A stretch of DNA of 64,000 nt from JAEUPI01 sp046348365 (GCA_046348365.1 JAXMEL010000001.1:248001-312000), one strand, 5' to 3'. Positions 50,705 through 60,133 are shown, counted from the first letter of the stretch. Notes: generated by a model not told the origin, from the letters alone. Numbers and translations: made by a program.

Positions 50705-51832
50705 TCAACCACGGTGCTTGGCCTTCGGCTGGATCTCGTCGTGCAACGGCCCGACCCAGCTCTGGCCCGCCGCGAGCTTCTGCCGCAGCAGGATGAAGTC
50801 GACCTCGCGGTCGTCCTTCGGGCCTTCGTTGAACGCGGTGAAGCCCGAGCGCGCCTCGGTCATCATGTTGAGCGCCAGCCAGGCGCGAGAGTTCTCCTTG
50901 TTGCGGTTCCACGCATCGAGCTTGGGTTTGCGCAGCTCCTCGATCGTCTTGGTGGTGCAGTCGGGGAAGGTGAGCAGCATCTTGGCGCACAGCTCTTCCA
51001 CCTTGGCGTCGAGCATCGACAGATCCACCGTGCCCTTCTTCATCAGCGCCTTGCCTTCTTCGAGTGCCGCGCCGGTCTTGGGCTCGCCGTACACGTTGCG
51101 GCCGAACTCGTCGACCATGCGCTGCGTTTCCACCGTCGGGTTGGCGATGAACTTGCCGTCGACCTTGAGCGCCGGCACCACGTCGGTCAGCACGCCCATC
51201 TGGTAAGCCTTGTGCGCGCTGAACGGCTCGCACAGCACGCAGGCGGCCATCGCCCGTTCGGCGCCCACCACCACCGGCAGGAAGTCGGTCGCGCCGCCGA
51301 TCGGTGCCGAGCCGTGCTTGGGGCCGGCCTGGCCGAAGCGCGCCAGGTCTTGTGCGACCGAGAAGTCGCACGCCATGCCGATCTCCTGGCCGCCGCCGAT
51401 GCGCATGCCGTTGACGCGGCAGATCACCGGCTTGTCGCAGGCGAGGATGGCGCTCACCATGTCGTTGAACAGCCGCATGTACTGGCGGTACTCCTGCGGC
51501 TGGCCGGCGTAGTACTCGGCGTACTCCTTGGTGTTGCCGCCGGTGCAGAAGGCCTTGTCGCCGGCGCCGGTGAAGACCACGCAGTTGACCGCGCGGTCGT
51601 TGCTCGCCGCGCGCATGGCCAGGATCACGCCCTTGACCATGTCGGTGGTGTAGCTGTTGTACTGGCTCGGGTTGTCGAGCGTGATCCAGGTGTTGTAGAG
51701 GCCGTCGGCCACCTGGCCGTTGGGCAGCTTGGCCGGCCGCCGCTCGACGCGCACGCCGGGCTTGCTGGTGTCGTCGACGATGTCGTGGTTCTTGAATTCG
51801 CGCATCGGCTTCGGTGCGGCTTTGGCGTTCAT
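50705..51832 (-). CDS. oah: 6-oxocyclohex-1-ene-1-carbonyl-CoA hydrolase
   Basis: A 375-residue crotonase-superfamily ring-opening hydrolase, longer than ordinary hydratases as expected for Oah. Key segments: GLYNTWITLDNPSQYNSYTTDM, VVFTGAGDKAFCTGGNTKEYAEYY and VICRVNGMRIGGGQEIGMACDF. It hydrates and then hydrolytically opens the ring to 3-hydroxypimelyl-CoA. The ribosome site AGGAGA precedes the ATG. Confidence 0.95.
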   Translation of the reverse strand: MNAKAAPKPMREFKNHDIVDDTSKPGVRVERRPAKLPNGQVADGLYNTWITLDNPSQYNSYTTDMVKGVILAMRAASNDRAVNCVVFTGAGDKAFCTGGNTKEYAEYYAGQPQEYRQYMRLFNDMVSAILACDKPVICRVNGMRIGGGQEIGMACDFSVAQDLARFGQAGPKHGSAPIGGATDFLPVVVGAERAMAACVLCEPFSAHKAYQMGVLTDVVPALKVDGKFIANPTVETQRMVDEFGRNVYGEPKTGAALEEGKALMKKGTVDLSMLDAKVEELCAKMLLTFPDCTTKTIEELRKPKLDAWNRNKENSRAWLALNMMTEARSGFTAFNEGPKDDREVDFILLRQKLAAGQSWVGPLHDEIQPKAKHRG

Positions 51833-51856
51833 GCTCTTCTCCTGGAACGTTGAGGG

Positions 51857-52924
51857 TCAGGCCGGCACCATGACCGCGCGCTTCTTGATCTCGCGGTGGT
51901 GCACGGCCGCGATCACGCGGTTGATGTCGGCGAGCGCGTGCAGCTCGACGAAGGGCTTGATCTGCACCTTGCCGTCGAGCACGAGCGCCAGCGCGCCGGG
52001 GTAATCCTCGGGCGGGCAGCCCCAGTTGCCGAGCGCGCGGGCGTCGAAGGCCATCAGGTTGGACAGGCGCACTTCGACCTTGTCCATCGTGAAGCCCACC
52101 ACCGACAGCGTGGCCCCGTGCACCAGCAGGTTGAAGGCGCTCAGCTGGCCCGCGGCGGTGCCGGAGCACTCGAAGATGTTCCACTCGGTGGTGCGCGCTT
52201 TGCGCTCCTTGGCGAAGGCCATCACCGCGGCCTTGAGGCCCTTGGCGTCGAGCTGGCGCGCATCGAGCGTGAGGCTCGCGCCGTGGCCGGCGATCATCGC
52301 CAGCTTGTCGGCGTCGACGTCGATGGCCACCACGGTGGCGCCGAAGGCGCGCGCGATCTGCGCGCAGTAGCCGCCCACGCCGCCGGCGCCGATCACCACC
52401 GCCAGGCTGCCCGGCGCCACGCCGGCGCGGCGCACGGCCTGGTAGGGCGTGGTCAGCGCATCGGCGACGATCGACACCTCGGCCAGCGTGAGCCCGGCCT
52501 TGGCCAGCCGCGCCGGGTCGACCTCGCACAGCCCGCGCGCCGGCACCACGATGTGGCTCGCGAAGCCGCCCTGGATGTCGTTGCCCGGCATCTTCTGCGC
52601 GCGGCAGATCGTGCCCAGGCCGCGGCGGCACAGGTCGCACTGCCCGCAGGGCAGCACCGCCGGCACGATCACTGCCTTGCCGAGCCAGGCCTTGGCCTCG
52701 GGAGCGGCGGCGACCACGGTGCCGCTCACCTCGTGGCCGAGCGCCAGCGGCAGCGGCTGGTTGGTGCGCACGCCGTCATACAGATAGCCGAGGTCGGTGT
52801 GGCACACGCCGCAGCCGGCCACGGCCACCACCACCTCGCCGGCGCCGGGCTCGGCGCGGAAGGTCGCGCGCTCGAGCGGCGCGTTCACGGCGGTCATCAG
52901 CCAGCGGTGGGCGTCTATGCTCAA
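51857..52924 (-). CDS. had: 6-hydroxycyclohex-1-ene-1-carbonyl-CoA dehydrogenase
   Basis: A 355-residue zinc-dependent medium-chain alcohol dehydrogenase. VAGCGVCHTDLGYLYDGVRT holds catalytic zinc ligands, GHEVSG the next, CGQCDLCRRGLGTIC the structural-zinc cysteines, and VVIGAGGVGGYCAQIA the NAD site. It oxidises the hydroxyl made by Dch to the ketone opened by Oah. First gene of the minus-strand operon; the start codon is TTG (LSIDAHRW) with AGGAG about nine bases upstream, an unusual choice that may limit translation. Confidence 0.95.
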   Translation of the reverse strand: MSIDAHRWLMTAVNAPLERATFRAEPGAGEVVVAVAGCGVCHTDLGYLYDGVRTNQPLPLALGHEVSGTVVAAAPEAKAWLGKAVIVPAVLPCGQCDLCRRGLGTICRAQKMPGNDIQGGFASHIVVPARGLCEVDPARLAKAGLTLAEVSIVADALTTPYQAVRRAGVAPGSLAVVIGAGGVGGYCAQIARAFGATVVAIDVDADKLAMIAGHGASLTLDARQLDAKGLKAAVMAFAKERKARTTEWNIFECSGTAAGQLSAFNLLVHGATLSVVGFTMDKVEVRLSNLMAFDARALGNWGCPPEDYPGALALVLDGKVQIKPFVELHALADINRVIAAVHHREIKKRAVMVPA

Positions 52925-52988
52925 GGCAGTCTCCTGTGGTGGCGGGTGCTCGGCGGGCAGCCCGGTGAGCGGCCGGACCGACCAATTG

Positions 52989-53008
52989 TGGTATTGCAGT
53001 ACCGAAAT
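52989..53008. promoter_or_regulatory. 20-bp near-palindromic element shared with the hemerythrin promoter
   Basis: TGGTATTGCAGTACCGAAAT, identical to 28264-28283 except for one base at the centre. It lies in the 211-bp divergent region between had and korA, 65 bp before had. Confidence 0.62.
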
Positions 53009-53049
53009 ACCCTTTTGACCGCATTTTGGGGCCGCGCGCAGCGGGTTCT

Positions 53050-53063
53050 TTGATGCGGATCAG
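53050..53063. promoter_or_regulatory. FNR-type box in the had/korA divergent promoter
   Basis: TTGAT-gcgg-ATCAG matches 9 of 10 positions of the FNR consensus. Placed to activate had leftward, korA rightward, or both, at low oxygen. Confidence 0.7.
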
Positions 53064-53135
53064 ATGCGCGAGCCCTCGCTGCCGGTTCACTGACGGTCAC
53101 GCCATTCACGACAACCCAACGAGGAGTCAAGGCAC

Positions 53136-54896
53136 ATGGCTGCAGCCAACCCCGCCCCGCCACGAGCGGGGCTTTCCATCGCCCTGGCCGGCAGCGGCGG
53201 CAGCGGCGTCATGACCGCCGGCACGCTGCTGCTGCAGGCCGCCGCGCAGGCCGGGCTCTACGGCCTGATGGTGCGCACCAGCGGCCCGCAGATCCGCGGC
53301 GGCGAGGCGGCGGCGCTGATCCGGCTGTCGCCGCAGCCGACGCAGTCGCTCGACGACGGCTTCGACATGCTGCTCGCGCTCGATTGGCAGAACGTGAACC
53401 GCTTCGCCGACGAGATCCCGCTCAAGCCCGGCGCGGTGCTGATCGGCGATGCCGACGAGGGCGAGGCGCCCGAGGTGTTCAAGGCCCAGGCCGCGCGCGT
53501 GGCGACGCTGCCGCTGAAGAAAACCGCCAAGGCGATCCCGGGCAGCTGGATCAACATGCTCGCGCTCGGGCTGGCCGGTGCCTGGGCCGGGCTGCCGGCG
53601 GCGGCGCTCGAAGGCGCGCTCACCGAGTCGTGGAAGCGCAGCGCCGAGGCGCTGCAAGCCAATCTCGCCGCGCTGCGCCGCGGCATCGAGGCGGCAGCCG
53701 AGTTCCCGAACCCGGCGGCGCTGGCTGCGGCGCCCGGCGCCGGCAAGGGGCGCTGGCTGATCAGCGGCAACGAGGCCGCGGGCTTCGGCGCCATCCGTGG
53801 CGGCGTGCGCTTCGTGGCCGCGTACCCGATCACGCCGGCCACCGAGCTGCTGGAGTGGATGGCACCCGCGCTCACGCAGGTGGGCGGCTCGCTGCTGCAG
53901 GCCGAAGACGAGCTGGCCTCGGTGAACATGATCATCGGCTCGAGCTTCGGCGGCGTGCCGTCGCTCACCGCCACTGCGGGCCCCGGCCTGGCGCTGATGA
54001 CCGAGGGCATCGGCCTGGCCGTGACCGCCGAGGTGCCGATCGTGGTGGTCGACGTGATGCGCGGTGGGCCCTCCACCGGCATCCCGGCCAAGAGCGAGCA
54101 GAGCGATCTCTCGTTCGCGGTGAGCGGGCTGCACGGCGACGCGCCGCGCATCGTCGTGGCGCCGACGTCGATCGGCGACTGCATCTCCGCCACGCAGTGG
54201 GCGGTGCAGCTGGCCGAGGGGCTGCAGACCGCGGCCATCGTGCTGAGCGACCAGTTCATGGGCCAGTCGCGCGCGATCATCGACGCGCCGCCGCGCGACG
54301 AGGCCACCGTGGCCAGGCGCGTGGTGGCCGCGGCCAACACGCCGGAGTTCAAGCGCTACCGCGACACCGAGAGCGGCGTCAGCCCGATGGCGATCCCCGG
54401 CACGCCGGGCATCACCTACACCGCCGACGGGCTGGAGCACACCGAGGTCGGCGTGCCCAGCAGCCAGGCCAAGGACCACCGCGTGCAGCTCGACAAGCGT
54501 GCGCGCAAGCTGATGCGCCACGACTACGGCGCGCGCTGGGCCGACATCGAAGGCGAGGGCGAGGTCGCGGTGATCACCTTCGGCTCGGCCTCGGGCCCGG
54601 TGCGCGAGGCGGTGCAGCGCCTGGCCGCGCAGGGCCGGCGCGTGAAGCTGGTGGTGCTGCGGCTGCTGGCGCCGGTGCAGCCGCATCTGTTCGACCAGCT
54701 GCTGCTCGGCGTGCGCCAGGTGCTGGTGGTCGAGCAGAACCACGGCGCGCAGCTGTACCGCTACCTGCGCGCGATGCTCGACCTGCCGGGCGAGGCGCGC
54801 AGCTTCCACCAGCCCGGGCCGCTGCCGCTGCGGCCAGGCGAACTCGTGAGCTGGATCGCCGAGCAGGCCGACGCTCTGCAGGAGGAGACCGCATGA
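53136..54896 (+). CDS. korA: 2-oxoacid:ferredoxin oxidoreductase, fused gamma-alpha subunit (KorA)
   Basis: A 586-residue fusion. Residues about 1-190 are the gamma domain (IALAGSGGSGVMTAGTLLL, TSGPQIRGGEAAALIRLS). Residues about 205-586 are the alpha domain with NEAAGFGAIRGGVRFVAAYPITPATELLEWM and TATAGPGLALMTEGIGLA. In Thauera the same two-subunit enzyme oxidises 2-oxoglutarate to succinyl-CoA and reduces the ferredoxin feeding benzoyl-CoA reductase. Divergent from the bcr operon with a shared FNR-type control region, which supports that role. Overlaps korB by ATGA. Confidence 0.92.
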   Translation: MAAANPAPPRAGLSIALAGSGGSGVMTAGTLLLQAAAQAGLYGLMVRTSGPQIRGGEAAALIRLSPQPTQSLDDGFDMLLALDWQNVNRFADEIPLKPGAVLIGDADEGEAPEVFKAQAARVATLPLKKTAKAIPGSWINMLALGLAGAWAGLPAAALEGALTESWKRSAEALQANLAALRRGIEAAAEFPNPAALAAAPGAGKGRWLISGNEAAGFGAIRGGVRFVAAYPITPATELLEWMAPALTQVGGSLLQAEDELASVNMIIGSSFGGVPSLTATAGPGLALMTEGIGLAVTAEVPIVVVDVMRGGPSTGIPAKSEQSDLSFAVSGLHGDAPRIVVAPTSIGDCISATQWAVQLAEGLQTAAIVLSDQFMGQSRAIIDAPPRDEATVARRVVAAANTPEFKRYRDTESGVSPMAIPGTPGITYTADGLEHTEVGVPSSQAKDHRVQLDKRARKLMRHDYGARWADIEGEGEVAVITFGSASGPVREAVQRLAAQGRRVKLVVLRLLAPVQPHLFDQLLLGVRQVLVVEQNHGAQLYRYLRAMLDLPGEARSFHQPGPLPLRPGELVSWIAEQADALQEETA

Positions 54897-55735
54897 ACGA
54901 CATGACCCAACCCGCGCCGCTCACGGCGGCCAACTTCAAGAGCGGCACCAAGCCGATCTGGTGCCCCGGCTGCGGCGACTACACCGTGCTCAACGCGGTG
55001 CTGAAGGCCTTTGCGCTGATCGGCCGCCCGCCGCACGAGGTGGCGGTGGTCTCGGGCATCGGCTGCAGCTCGCGCATCCCGGCGTACACCAGCTGCTACG
55101 GCTTCCACGGCGTGCACGGCCGCTCGCTGGCCGCAGCCACCGGGCTCAAGGTGGCGCGGCCCGACCTCACCGTGCTGGTGGCCGGCGGCGACGGCGACGG
55201 CTACTCGATCGGCGGCAACCACTTTCTGCACGCCTGCCGGCGCAACGTGGACCTCACCTACATCGTGATGGACAACCACGTTTACGGCATGACCAAGGGC
55301 CAGGCCTCGCCGACCACCGAACCCGACTGGGACAACAAGCTCTCGCCCGGCGGCACGGGGGTGCGATCGTTCCACCCGCTGGTGATCGCGCTCGCCTCGG
55401 GCGCCAACTTCGTGGCCCGCGCCTTCGCCGGCGACCAGAACGGCACCGCCGAGATCATCGCCGAGGGCATCCGCAACCCGGGCTTCTCGTTCATCGAGAT
55501 CCTCAGCCCGTGCGTGACCTTCCGCCCCGAGCAGCGCGAGTGGAAGAACCACGTGCACCCGGCCGCGGTGGAGCGCACCGACGACCCGGCGCGCGCCGCG
55601 CGGCGCATCATGAGCGACGACGGCTTCAACATCGGCGTGCTGTATGCCGGCAATCGCGCGCCGTACACCCACTATGCGCGCGGCAACGCGCCGGCCGACG
55701 CCGTGCCGAACCTCGAGAAGGAGTTCGCACTGTGA
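54893..55735 (+). CDS. korB: 2-oxoacid:ferredoxin oxidoreductase, beta subunit (KorB)
   Basis: A 280-residue thiamine-diphosphate subunit. KPIWCPGCGDYTVLNAVLKA and SGIGCSSRIPAY carry the cluster-type cysteines, and GGDGDGYSIGGNHFLHACRRN with MDNHVYGMTKGQ is the ThDP/Mg site. Beta partner of KorA. The stop overlaps the GTG of the rubrerythrin-like gene (GTGA). Confidence 0.93.
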   Translation: MNDMTQPAPLTAANFKSGTKPIWCPGCGDYTVLNAVLKAFALIGRPPHEVAVVSGIGCSSRIPAYTSCYGFHGVHGRSLAAATGLKVARPDLTVLVAGGDGDGYSIGGNHFLHACRRNVDLTYIVMDNHVYGMTKGQASPTTEPDWDNKLSPGGTGVRSFHPLVIALASGANFVARAFAGDQNGTAEIIAEGIRNPGFSFIEILSPCVTFRPEQREWKNHVHPAAVERTDDPARAARRIMSDDGFNIGVLYAGNRAPYTHYARGNAPADAVPNLEKEFAL

Positions 55736-56259
55736 ACACCAGCCGCAAACCCAGCACGGCGCCGCAGACGCTCGAGGAATTCATGGCCCAGGCGCTGCTG
55801 ATGGAGCGCGAGGCCGCGCAGCGCTACAGCGATCTCGCCGACGCGATGGAGACGCACAACAACCGCGACGTGGCCAAGATGTTCCGCACCATGGCCGGCT
55901 ACGAGGCCAAGCATGCGCAGGCCATCATGGACGAGATGAAGTGGACCGAAGCGCCGGCCCTGCCCGCCGGCAGCTGGCGCGCGCTGGAGCCGCCCGAGAA
56001 CGTGCCCAACGACGAGGTGCACTACCTGATGCACCCGTGGCATGCGCTGCAGCTCGCGCTCGCCGCCGAGGAGCGCGCGCGCGACTTCTTCGACCACCTG
56101 GCGCAGATGGCCACCAGCGATTCGATCCGCCGCGCCGCGCTGGAGCTGCGCGACGAGGAGGTGGAGCACGTGTCGCTCGTGAGGGCCTGGCTCGACAAGG
56201 TGCCCAAGCCCGCGGCCGACTGGGCCGCCGACCCCGACCCGCCGCGCTACATCGACTGA
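55732..56259 (+). CDS. Rubrerythrin-like di-iron protein
   Basis: A 175-residue ferritin-like four-helix bundle starting from a GTG. The iron ligands appear as E-x2-x-x pairs: MEREAAQRYSDLAD, GYEAKHAQAIMDE, AAEERARDFFDHL and RDEEVEHVSLV. No rubredoxin-type C-x2-C domain is present. Such proteins remove peroxide or oxygen; beside KorAB and upstream of the Pad-like enzyme it would protect oxygen-sensitive iron-sulfur enzymes. Confidence 0.88.
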   Translation: MNTSRKPSTAPQTLEEFMAQALLMEREAAQRYSDLADAMETHNNRDVAKMFRTMAGYEAKHAQAIMDEMKWTEAPALPAGSWRALEPPENVPNDEVHYLMHPWHALQLALAAEERARDFFDHLAQMATSDSIRRAALELRDEEVEHVSLVRAWLDKVPKPAADWAADPDPPRYID

Positions 56260-56293
56260 ACCACCAAACATCAACACCGAGGAGACACCCCAC

Positions 56294-56695
56294 ATGCAGA
56301 TCCTGCACCCCGCCGGCTGGGACAAGCCCATCGGCTACAGCAACGGCATCGCGGTCGACGGCGGCCGCCTGGTCTTCGTCGCCGGCCAGGTGGGCTGGAA
56401 CGCGCAGCAGAAGTTCGAGAGCGAGCAGATCGCGCCGCAGTTCGACCAGGCGCTGCGCAACGTGATCGACGTGCTGGCCGAGGCCGGCGGCAAGCCCGGC
56501 GACATCTGCCGCATGACGGCCTACTGCTGCGACAAGCCCGCCTACATGGCCGCGCGCAACGAGCTGGGCGCGATCTGGCGCAAGCACATGGGCAAGCACT
56601 TTCCGGCGATGAGCATGATCTTCGTGGTCGACCTGCTCGACAACCCGGGCAAGATCGAGCTCGAGGCCACGGCGGTGGTGCCGCACAAGCGCTGA
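56294..56695 (+). CDS. RidA/YjgF-family protein
   Basis: A 133-residue RidA-fold protein: SNGIAVDGGRLVFVAGQVGWN, FDQALRNVIDVLAEAGGKPGDI, and a final ELEATAVVPHKR. RidA proteins deaminate reactive enamines, but relatives beside aromatic-CoA pathways have unknown substrates; the conserved arginine of true RidA is not evident at its usual place. Good GGAGA ribosome site; probably cotranscribed with its neighbours. Confidence 0.88.
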   Translation: MQILHPAGWDKPIGYSNGIAVDGGRLVFVAGQVGWNAQQKFESEQIAPQFDQALRNVIDVLAEAGGKPGDICRMTAYCCDKPAYMAARNELGAIWRKHMGKHFPAMSMIFVVDLLDNPGKIELEATAVVPHKR

Positions 56696-56746
56696 ACACC
56701 CGGCCGGCGCACCGCGCGCACGGCGTGAATTCGGGGGAGTAGCCTG

Positions 56747-57307
56747 ATGCTCGAGATCATCATCCAGGGCCGTGGCGGGCAGGGCGCGCAGACCGCGGGC
56801 AACCTGCTGGCCGCGGCCTTCTTCGGTGCCGGCCGGCAGGTGCAGAGCTTCGCCAGCTACGGCGGCGCGCGCCGCGGCACGCCCGTCAGCTCGTTCATCC
56901 GCGTCGACGACAAGCCGGTGCGGCTGCGCTGCGACATCGAGCGCGCCGATGCGATCCTGTGCTTCGACGCGAGCCTGCTCGAAGCGCGGCTGCTCGCCGC
57001 CGCCGACGCGCGCACGCTGATCGTGGTGAACTCCTCGCGCAGCGCGGCCGACCTGGCGCGCGCGCTGCCGGGGTACCACGTGCTGCCGGTCGACGGGCTC
57101 GGCATCTCGCGCCGCTGCGGCCTGGGGCGCATCGTGAACTCGGCGCTGCTCGGCGGCTTTGCGCGCGCCATCGGCACGCTGCCGCAGGCGGCGCTGCAGG
57201 CCACGCTGGCCGAGCGCTCGCCCAAGCTGCACGACGAGAACCGCGCCGCGTGCGACGAAGGCTGGGCGGCGGTGGATGCGCAGCTGCGCGCGGAGGCTGC
57301 ACGATGA
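56747..57307 (+). CDS. 2-oxoacid oxidoreductase gamma subunit (PadE-like)
   Basis: A 186-residue gamma domain: IIIQGRGGQGAQTAGNLLAAAF, FASYGGARRGTPVSSFIRVDD, and AALQATLAERSPKLHDENRAACDEGW. It closely fits the gamma subunit of phenylglyoxylate:acceptor oxidoreductase (PadE) and of pyruvate/indolepyruvate enzymes. It heads four tightly packed genes that supply all functions of that complex. Confidence 0.85.
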   Translation: MLEIIIQGRGGQGAQTAGNLLAAAFFGAGRQVQSFASYGGARRGTPVSSFIRVDDKPVRLRCDIERADAILCFDASLLEARLLAAADARTLIVVNSSRSAADLARALPGYHVLPVDGLGISRRCGLGRIVNSALLGGFARAIGTLPQAALQATLAERSPKLHDENRAACDEGWAAVDAQLRAEAAR

Positions 57308-58956
57308 CCACCACGCTCGTCCCGCCGACCTGGACCACCGGCTCCACCGAAGCCATCCGCACCGGCACCTGGCGCGCCGCGGTGCCACGGCACATCGCCG
57401 CGCCGTCGCCGTGCCATGCCGCATGCCCGGTGGGCGGCGACATCGCCGAGTGGATCGGCCATGCGCGCGCACGAGACTGGCGCGCCGCCTGGAACGCGCT
57501 GGTGCGGCACAACCCGTTCCCGGCCATCGCCGGGCGCATCTGCCACCACCCGTGCGAGTCGGCGTGCAACCGCGGCGCGTACGACGAGGCGCTGTCGATC
57601 TGCAAGCTCGAGCGCTACGTGGGTGACATCGCGCTGCGCGAGCGCTGGCGCTTCGACGCGCCGGCGCGCGAGCACGGTGGCCGCGCGGCGATCGTCGGCG
57701 CCGGGCCGTCGGGGCTCTCGGCGGCGTATCAGCTGCGCCGGCGCGGCTGGCAGGTCAGCGTGTTCGAGTCGCAGCCGCTGCCCGGCGGGCTGATGCGCTA
57801 CGGCATCCCGTCGTACCGGCTCGCGCGCGACGTGCTCGACGCCGAGATCGGCCGCATCGCAGACCTCGGCGTGAAGCTGCACTGCAGCTCGCCGGTGGCC
57901 GATGCGCAGGCAATGCAACGGCTGCGCCGCGAGCACGACGCCGTGTACGTGGCCGTCGGTGCAGCACAGGTCAAGCGCCTGCCGCAGCTCGACTACAGCC
58001 AGCCCTGGGCCGTCGACGGCGCCGCCTGGCTCGCCGCCTGCAACAGCGGCCGGCCGCTGCCGCTCGGCGCCGACGTGATCGTGGTCGGCGGCGGCAGCGC
58101 GGCGCTCGATGCCGCGCGCAGCGCGCGCCGCGCCGGGCATGCGGTGACGATCGTCTCGCTCGAGTCGCGCGCGCAAATGCCCGCGCAGCCCGAAGAGGTG
58201 GCCGAGGCGCTCGAGGAGGGCATCACGTTGCTCGACGGCGCGACGCTGGTCGCGGCGCGCAGCGAGGGCGGCGGCGTGGGCGTGGAGCTGCGCCGCGTGC
58301 GCTTCGTGCCGGGCGAGCAGCGCGGCCAGTTCCGCATCGACGAGATCGTGGGCAGCGACTTCGTGATGCGCGCCGATGCCGTGATCACCTCGATCGGCCA
58401 GGACCCGAACCTCGCGGCACTGGGCAACGCCGCAGGCGCCGCGCGCGGCCGGCTGCTCGCGATCGGCGCCGACCACGCGAGCACCGAGCCTGGCGTCTGG
58501 GCCGGCGGTGACGTGGCCAGCATGGACCGCTTCGTCACCGCCGCAGTGGGCCACGGCGAGCGCGCCGCAATCGCCATCGAGGCCGCGCGCGCCGGCACAG
58601 CGGGCGCGGCGGGCGACGGGCGCAGCACGGTGCCGCTGCGCGCGATCGCCACCTGGTATCACCCGCGCAGCGCGCGTGCCAGCGTGCCGCTGCGCCCGGC
58701 CGCCGAGCGCCTGGCGGGCGGCGACGAGGTGCAGCTCGGCCTCGATGCCGCGCAGGCCGTGGCCGAGGCCGAGCGCTGCTTCTCGTGCGGCCTGTGCATC
58801 GCCTGCGACAACTGCGTGCACTACTGCCCCGACCTGGCAGTGAAGCGCGCCGACGGCGGCGGCTACACCGTGCTCGGCGACTACTGCAAGGGCTGCGGCC
58901 TGTGCGTGCGCGAGTGCCCCACCGGTTCGATGGAGATGATCGAGGAGGCCAAGTGA
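57304..58956 (+). CDS. FAD/NAD(P)-binding oxidoreductase fused to a 2[4Fe-4S] ferredoxin domain (PadH plus PadF-like)
   Basis: A 550-residue GltD-type flavoprotein. The N-terminal cysteine domain (CHAACPVGGDIAEWI, CHHPCESACNRG) is followed by the FAD site AAIVGAGPSGLSAAYQL, the NAD(P) site VIVVGGGSAALDAARSA and a final FAD segment GVWAGGDVASMD. The C-terminal 65 residues are a ferredoxin with FSCGLCIACDNCVHYCP and CKGCGLCVRECPTGS. In Aromatoleum these roles are separate subunits (PadH, PadF); here they are one chain. It would pass electrons from the ThDP core to NAD(P)+ or back to ferredoxin. Confidence 0.86.
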   Translation: MTTTLVPPTWTTGSTEAIRTGTWRAAVPRHIAAPSPCHAACPVGGDIAEWIGHARARDWRAAWNALVRHNPFPAIAGRICHHPCESACNRGAYDEALSICKLERYVGDIALRERWRFDAPAREHGGRAAIVGAGPSGLSAAYQLRRRGWQVSVFESQPLPGGLMRYGIPSYRLARDVLDAEIGRIADLGVKLHCSSPVADAQAMQRLRREHDAVYVAVGAAQVKRLPQLDYSQPWAVDGAAWLAACNSGRPLPLGADVIVVGGGSAALDAARSARRAGHAVTIVSLESRAQMPAQPEEVAEALEEGITLLDGATLVAARSEGGGVGVELRRVRFVPGEQRGQFRIDEIVGSDFVMRADAVITSIGQDPNLAALGNAAGAARGRLLAIGADHASTEPGVWAGGDVASMDRFVTAAVGHGERAAIAIEAARAGTAGAAGDGRSTVPLRAIATWYHPRSARASVPLRPAAERLAGGDEVQLGLDAAQAVAEAERCFSCGLCIACDNCVHYCPDLAVKRADGGGYTVLGDYCKGCGLCVRECPTGSMEMIEEAK

Positions 58957-60107
58957 ACACGCGCAACACCGTGCTGCTCACCGGCAACCACGCCGTGGCC
59001 TGGGGCGCGCGCCTCGCGCGGCCGCAGGTGTGCCCCGTGTATCCCATCACGCCGCAGACGCCGGTGCTGGAGCTGCTCACCGACTTCCAGGCGCGCGGCG
59101 AGTTTCCGGCCGAGATCATCACGCCGGAATCCGAGCACTCGGTGATGTCGGCGTGCATCCCGGCGTCGCTGGCCGGATCGCGCGTGTTCACCGCCACCGC
59201 ATCGCAGGGGCTGCTGCTGATGCACGAGCTGCTGCACTACGCCAGCGGCGCGCGCGCGCCGATCGTGATGGCCAACGTGAACCGCACGGTGGCCTCGCCA
59301 TGGGCCTTCTGGCCCGACCAAACCGACAGCCTCGCGCAGCGCGACACCGGCTGGATCCAGTACTACGTGGAAAGCGCGCAGGAGGCGCTCGACACCGTGT
59401 TGCAGGCCTTCCGCGTCGCCGAGGCGGTGAACCTGCCGGCGATGATCAACCTCGACGCGTTCTACGTGTCGCACGCCATGGAGCCGGTGAGCCTGCCGGC
59501 GCAGGCCGAGGTCGACGCCTACCTGCCGGCGTATGCGCCGCCGCACCGGCTCGACACCGAGAAGGTGGAGTCGTGGGGCAACGTGGTGTCGCAAGAGATG
59601 TACTACCGCCACCGCCAGGCCGTGGAGCAGGCGATGCAGTCGGTGCCGGCGCTCGCCGCCGAGGCCGACCGGCTGTGGGGCGAGCGCTTCGGGCGGCGCT
59701 GGGGCGTGGTGGAGCGCTACCGCTGCGACGATGCGGCCACGCTCGTGGTCACGCTCGGCAGCATGAGCGGCACCGCGCGCGAGGCGGTCGACGCGATGCG
59801 CGCCGAGGGCCGCGCAGTGGGGCTGGTGAAGCTGCGCCTCTTCCGCCCGCTGCCGGTGGAGGCGCTGCGCGCCGCGCTGGCCGGCGCGCGCGACGTGATC
59901 GTGCTCGACCGCAACCATTCGCCCGGCGCCGGCGGCGTGCTGCACCAGGAGCTGCGCGCCGCGCTGTACGGCACCGAGCAGCCGCCGCGCGTGCACGGCC
60001 TGCTGGCCGGCGTGGGCGGCGTGAACGTGCCGGCGGCGAAGATCGCCGCCTTCGTGGCGCAGGCCGAGGCTGCGCCCGGGCAGGCGGCGTCGACCTGGGT
60101 GCGCTGA
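58953..60107 (+). CDS. 2-oxoacid oxidoreductase alpha subunit (PadG-like)
   Basis: A 384-residue alpha subunit of the pyruvate:ferredoxin oxidoreductase superfamily. LTGNHAVAWGARLARPQVCPVYPITPQTPVLELL begins it (segments seen about residues 8-42), followed by TPESEHSVMSACIPASLAGSRVFTATASQGLLLM and a C-terminal transketolase-like domain with IVLDRNHSPGAGGVLHQEL. The GTG start overlaps the previous stop. Best match by organisation is PadG of phenylglyoxylate oxidoreductase; another aromatic or branched 2-oxoacid is possible. Confidence 0.86.
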   Translation: MNTRNTVLLTGNHAVAWGARLARPQVCPVYPITPQTPVLELLTDFQARGEFPAEIITPESEHSVMSACIPASLAGSRVFTATASQGLLLMHELLHYASGARAPIVMANVNRTVASPWAFWPDQTDSLAQRDTGWIQYYVESAQEALDTVLQAFRVAEAVNLPAMINLDAFYVSHAMEPVSLPAQAEVDAYLPAYAPPHRLDTEKVESWGNVVSQEMYYRHRQAVEQAMQSVPALAAEADRLWGERFGRRWGVVERYRCDDAATLVVTLGSMSGTAREAVDAMRAEGRAVGLVKLRLFRPLPVEALRAALAGARDVIVLDRNHSPGAGGVLHQELRAALYGTEQPPRVHGLLAGVGGVNVPAAKIAAFVAQAEAAPGQAASTWVR

Positions 60108-60133
60108 AACAGCAGTTAGGCCAAGGAGCCGCG

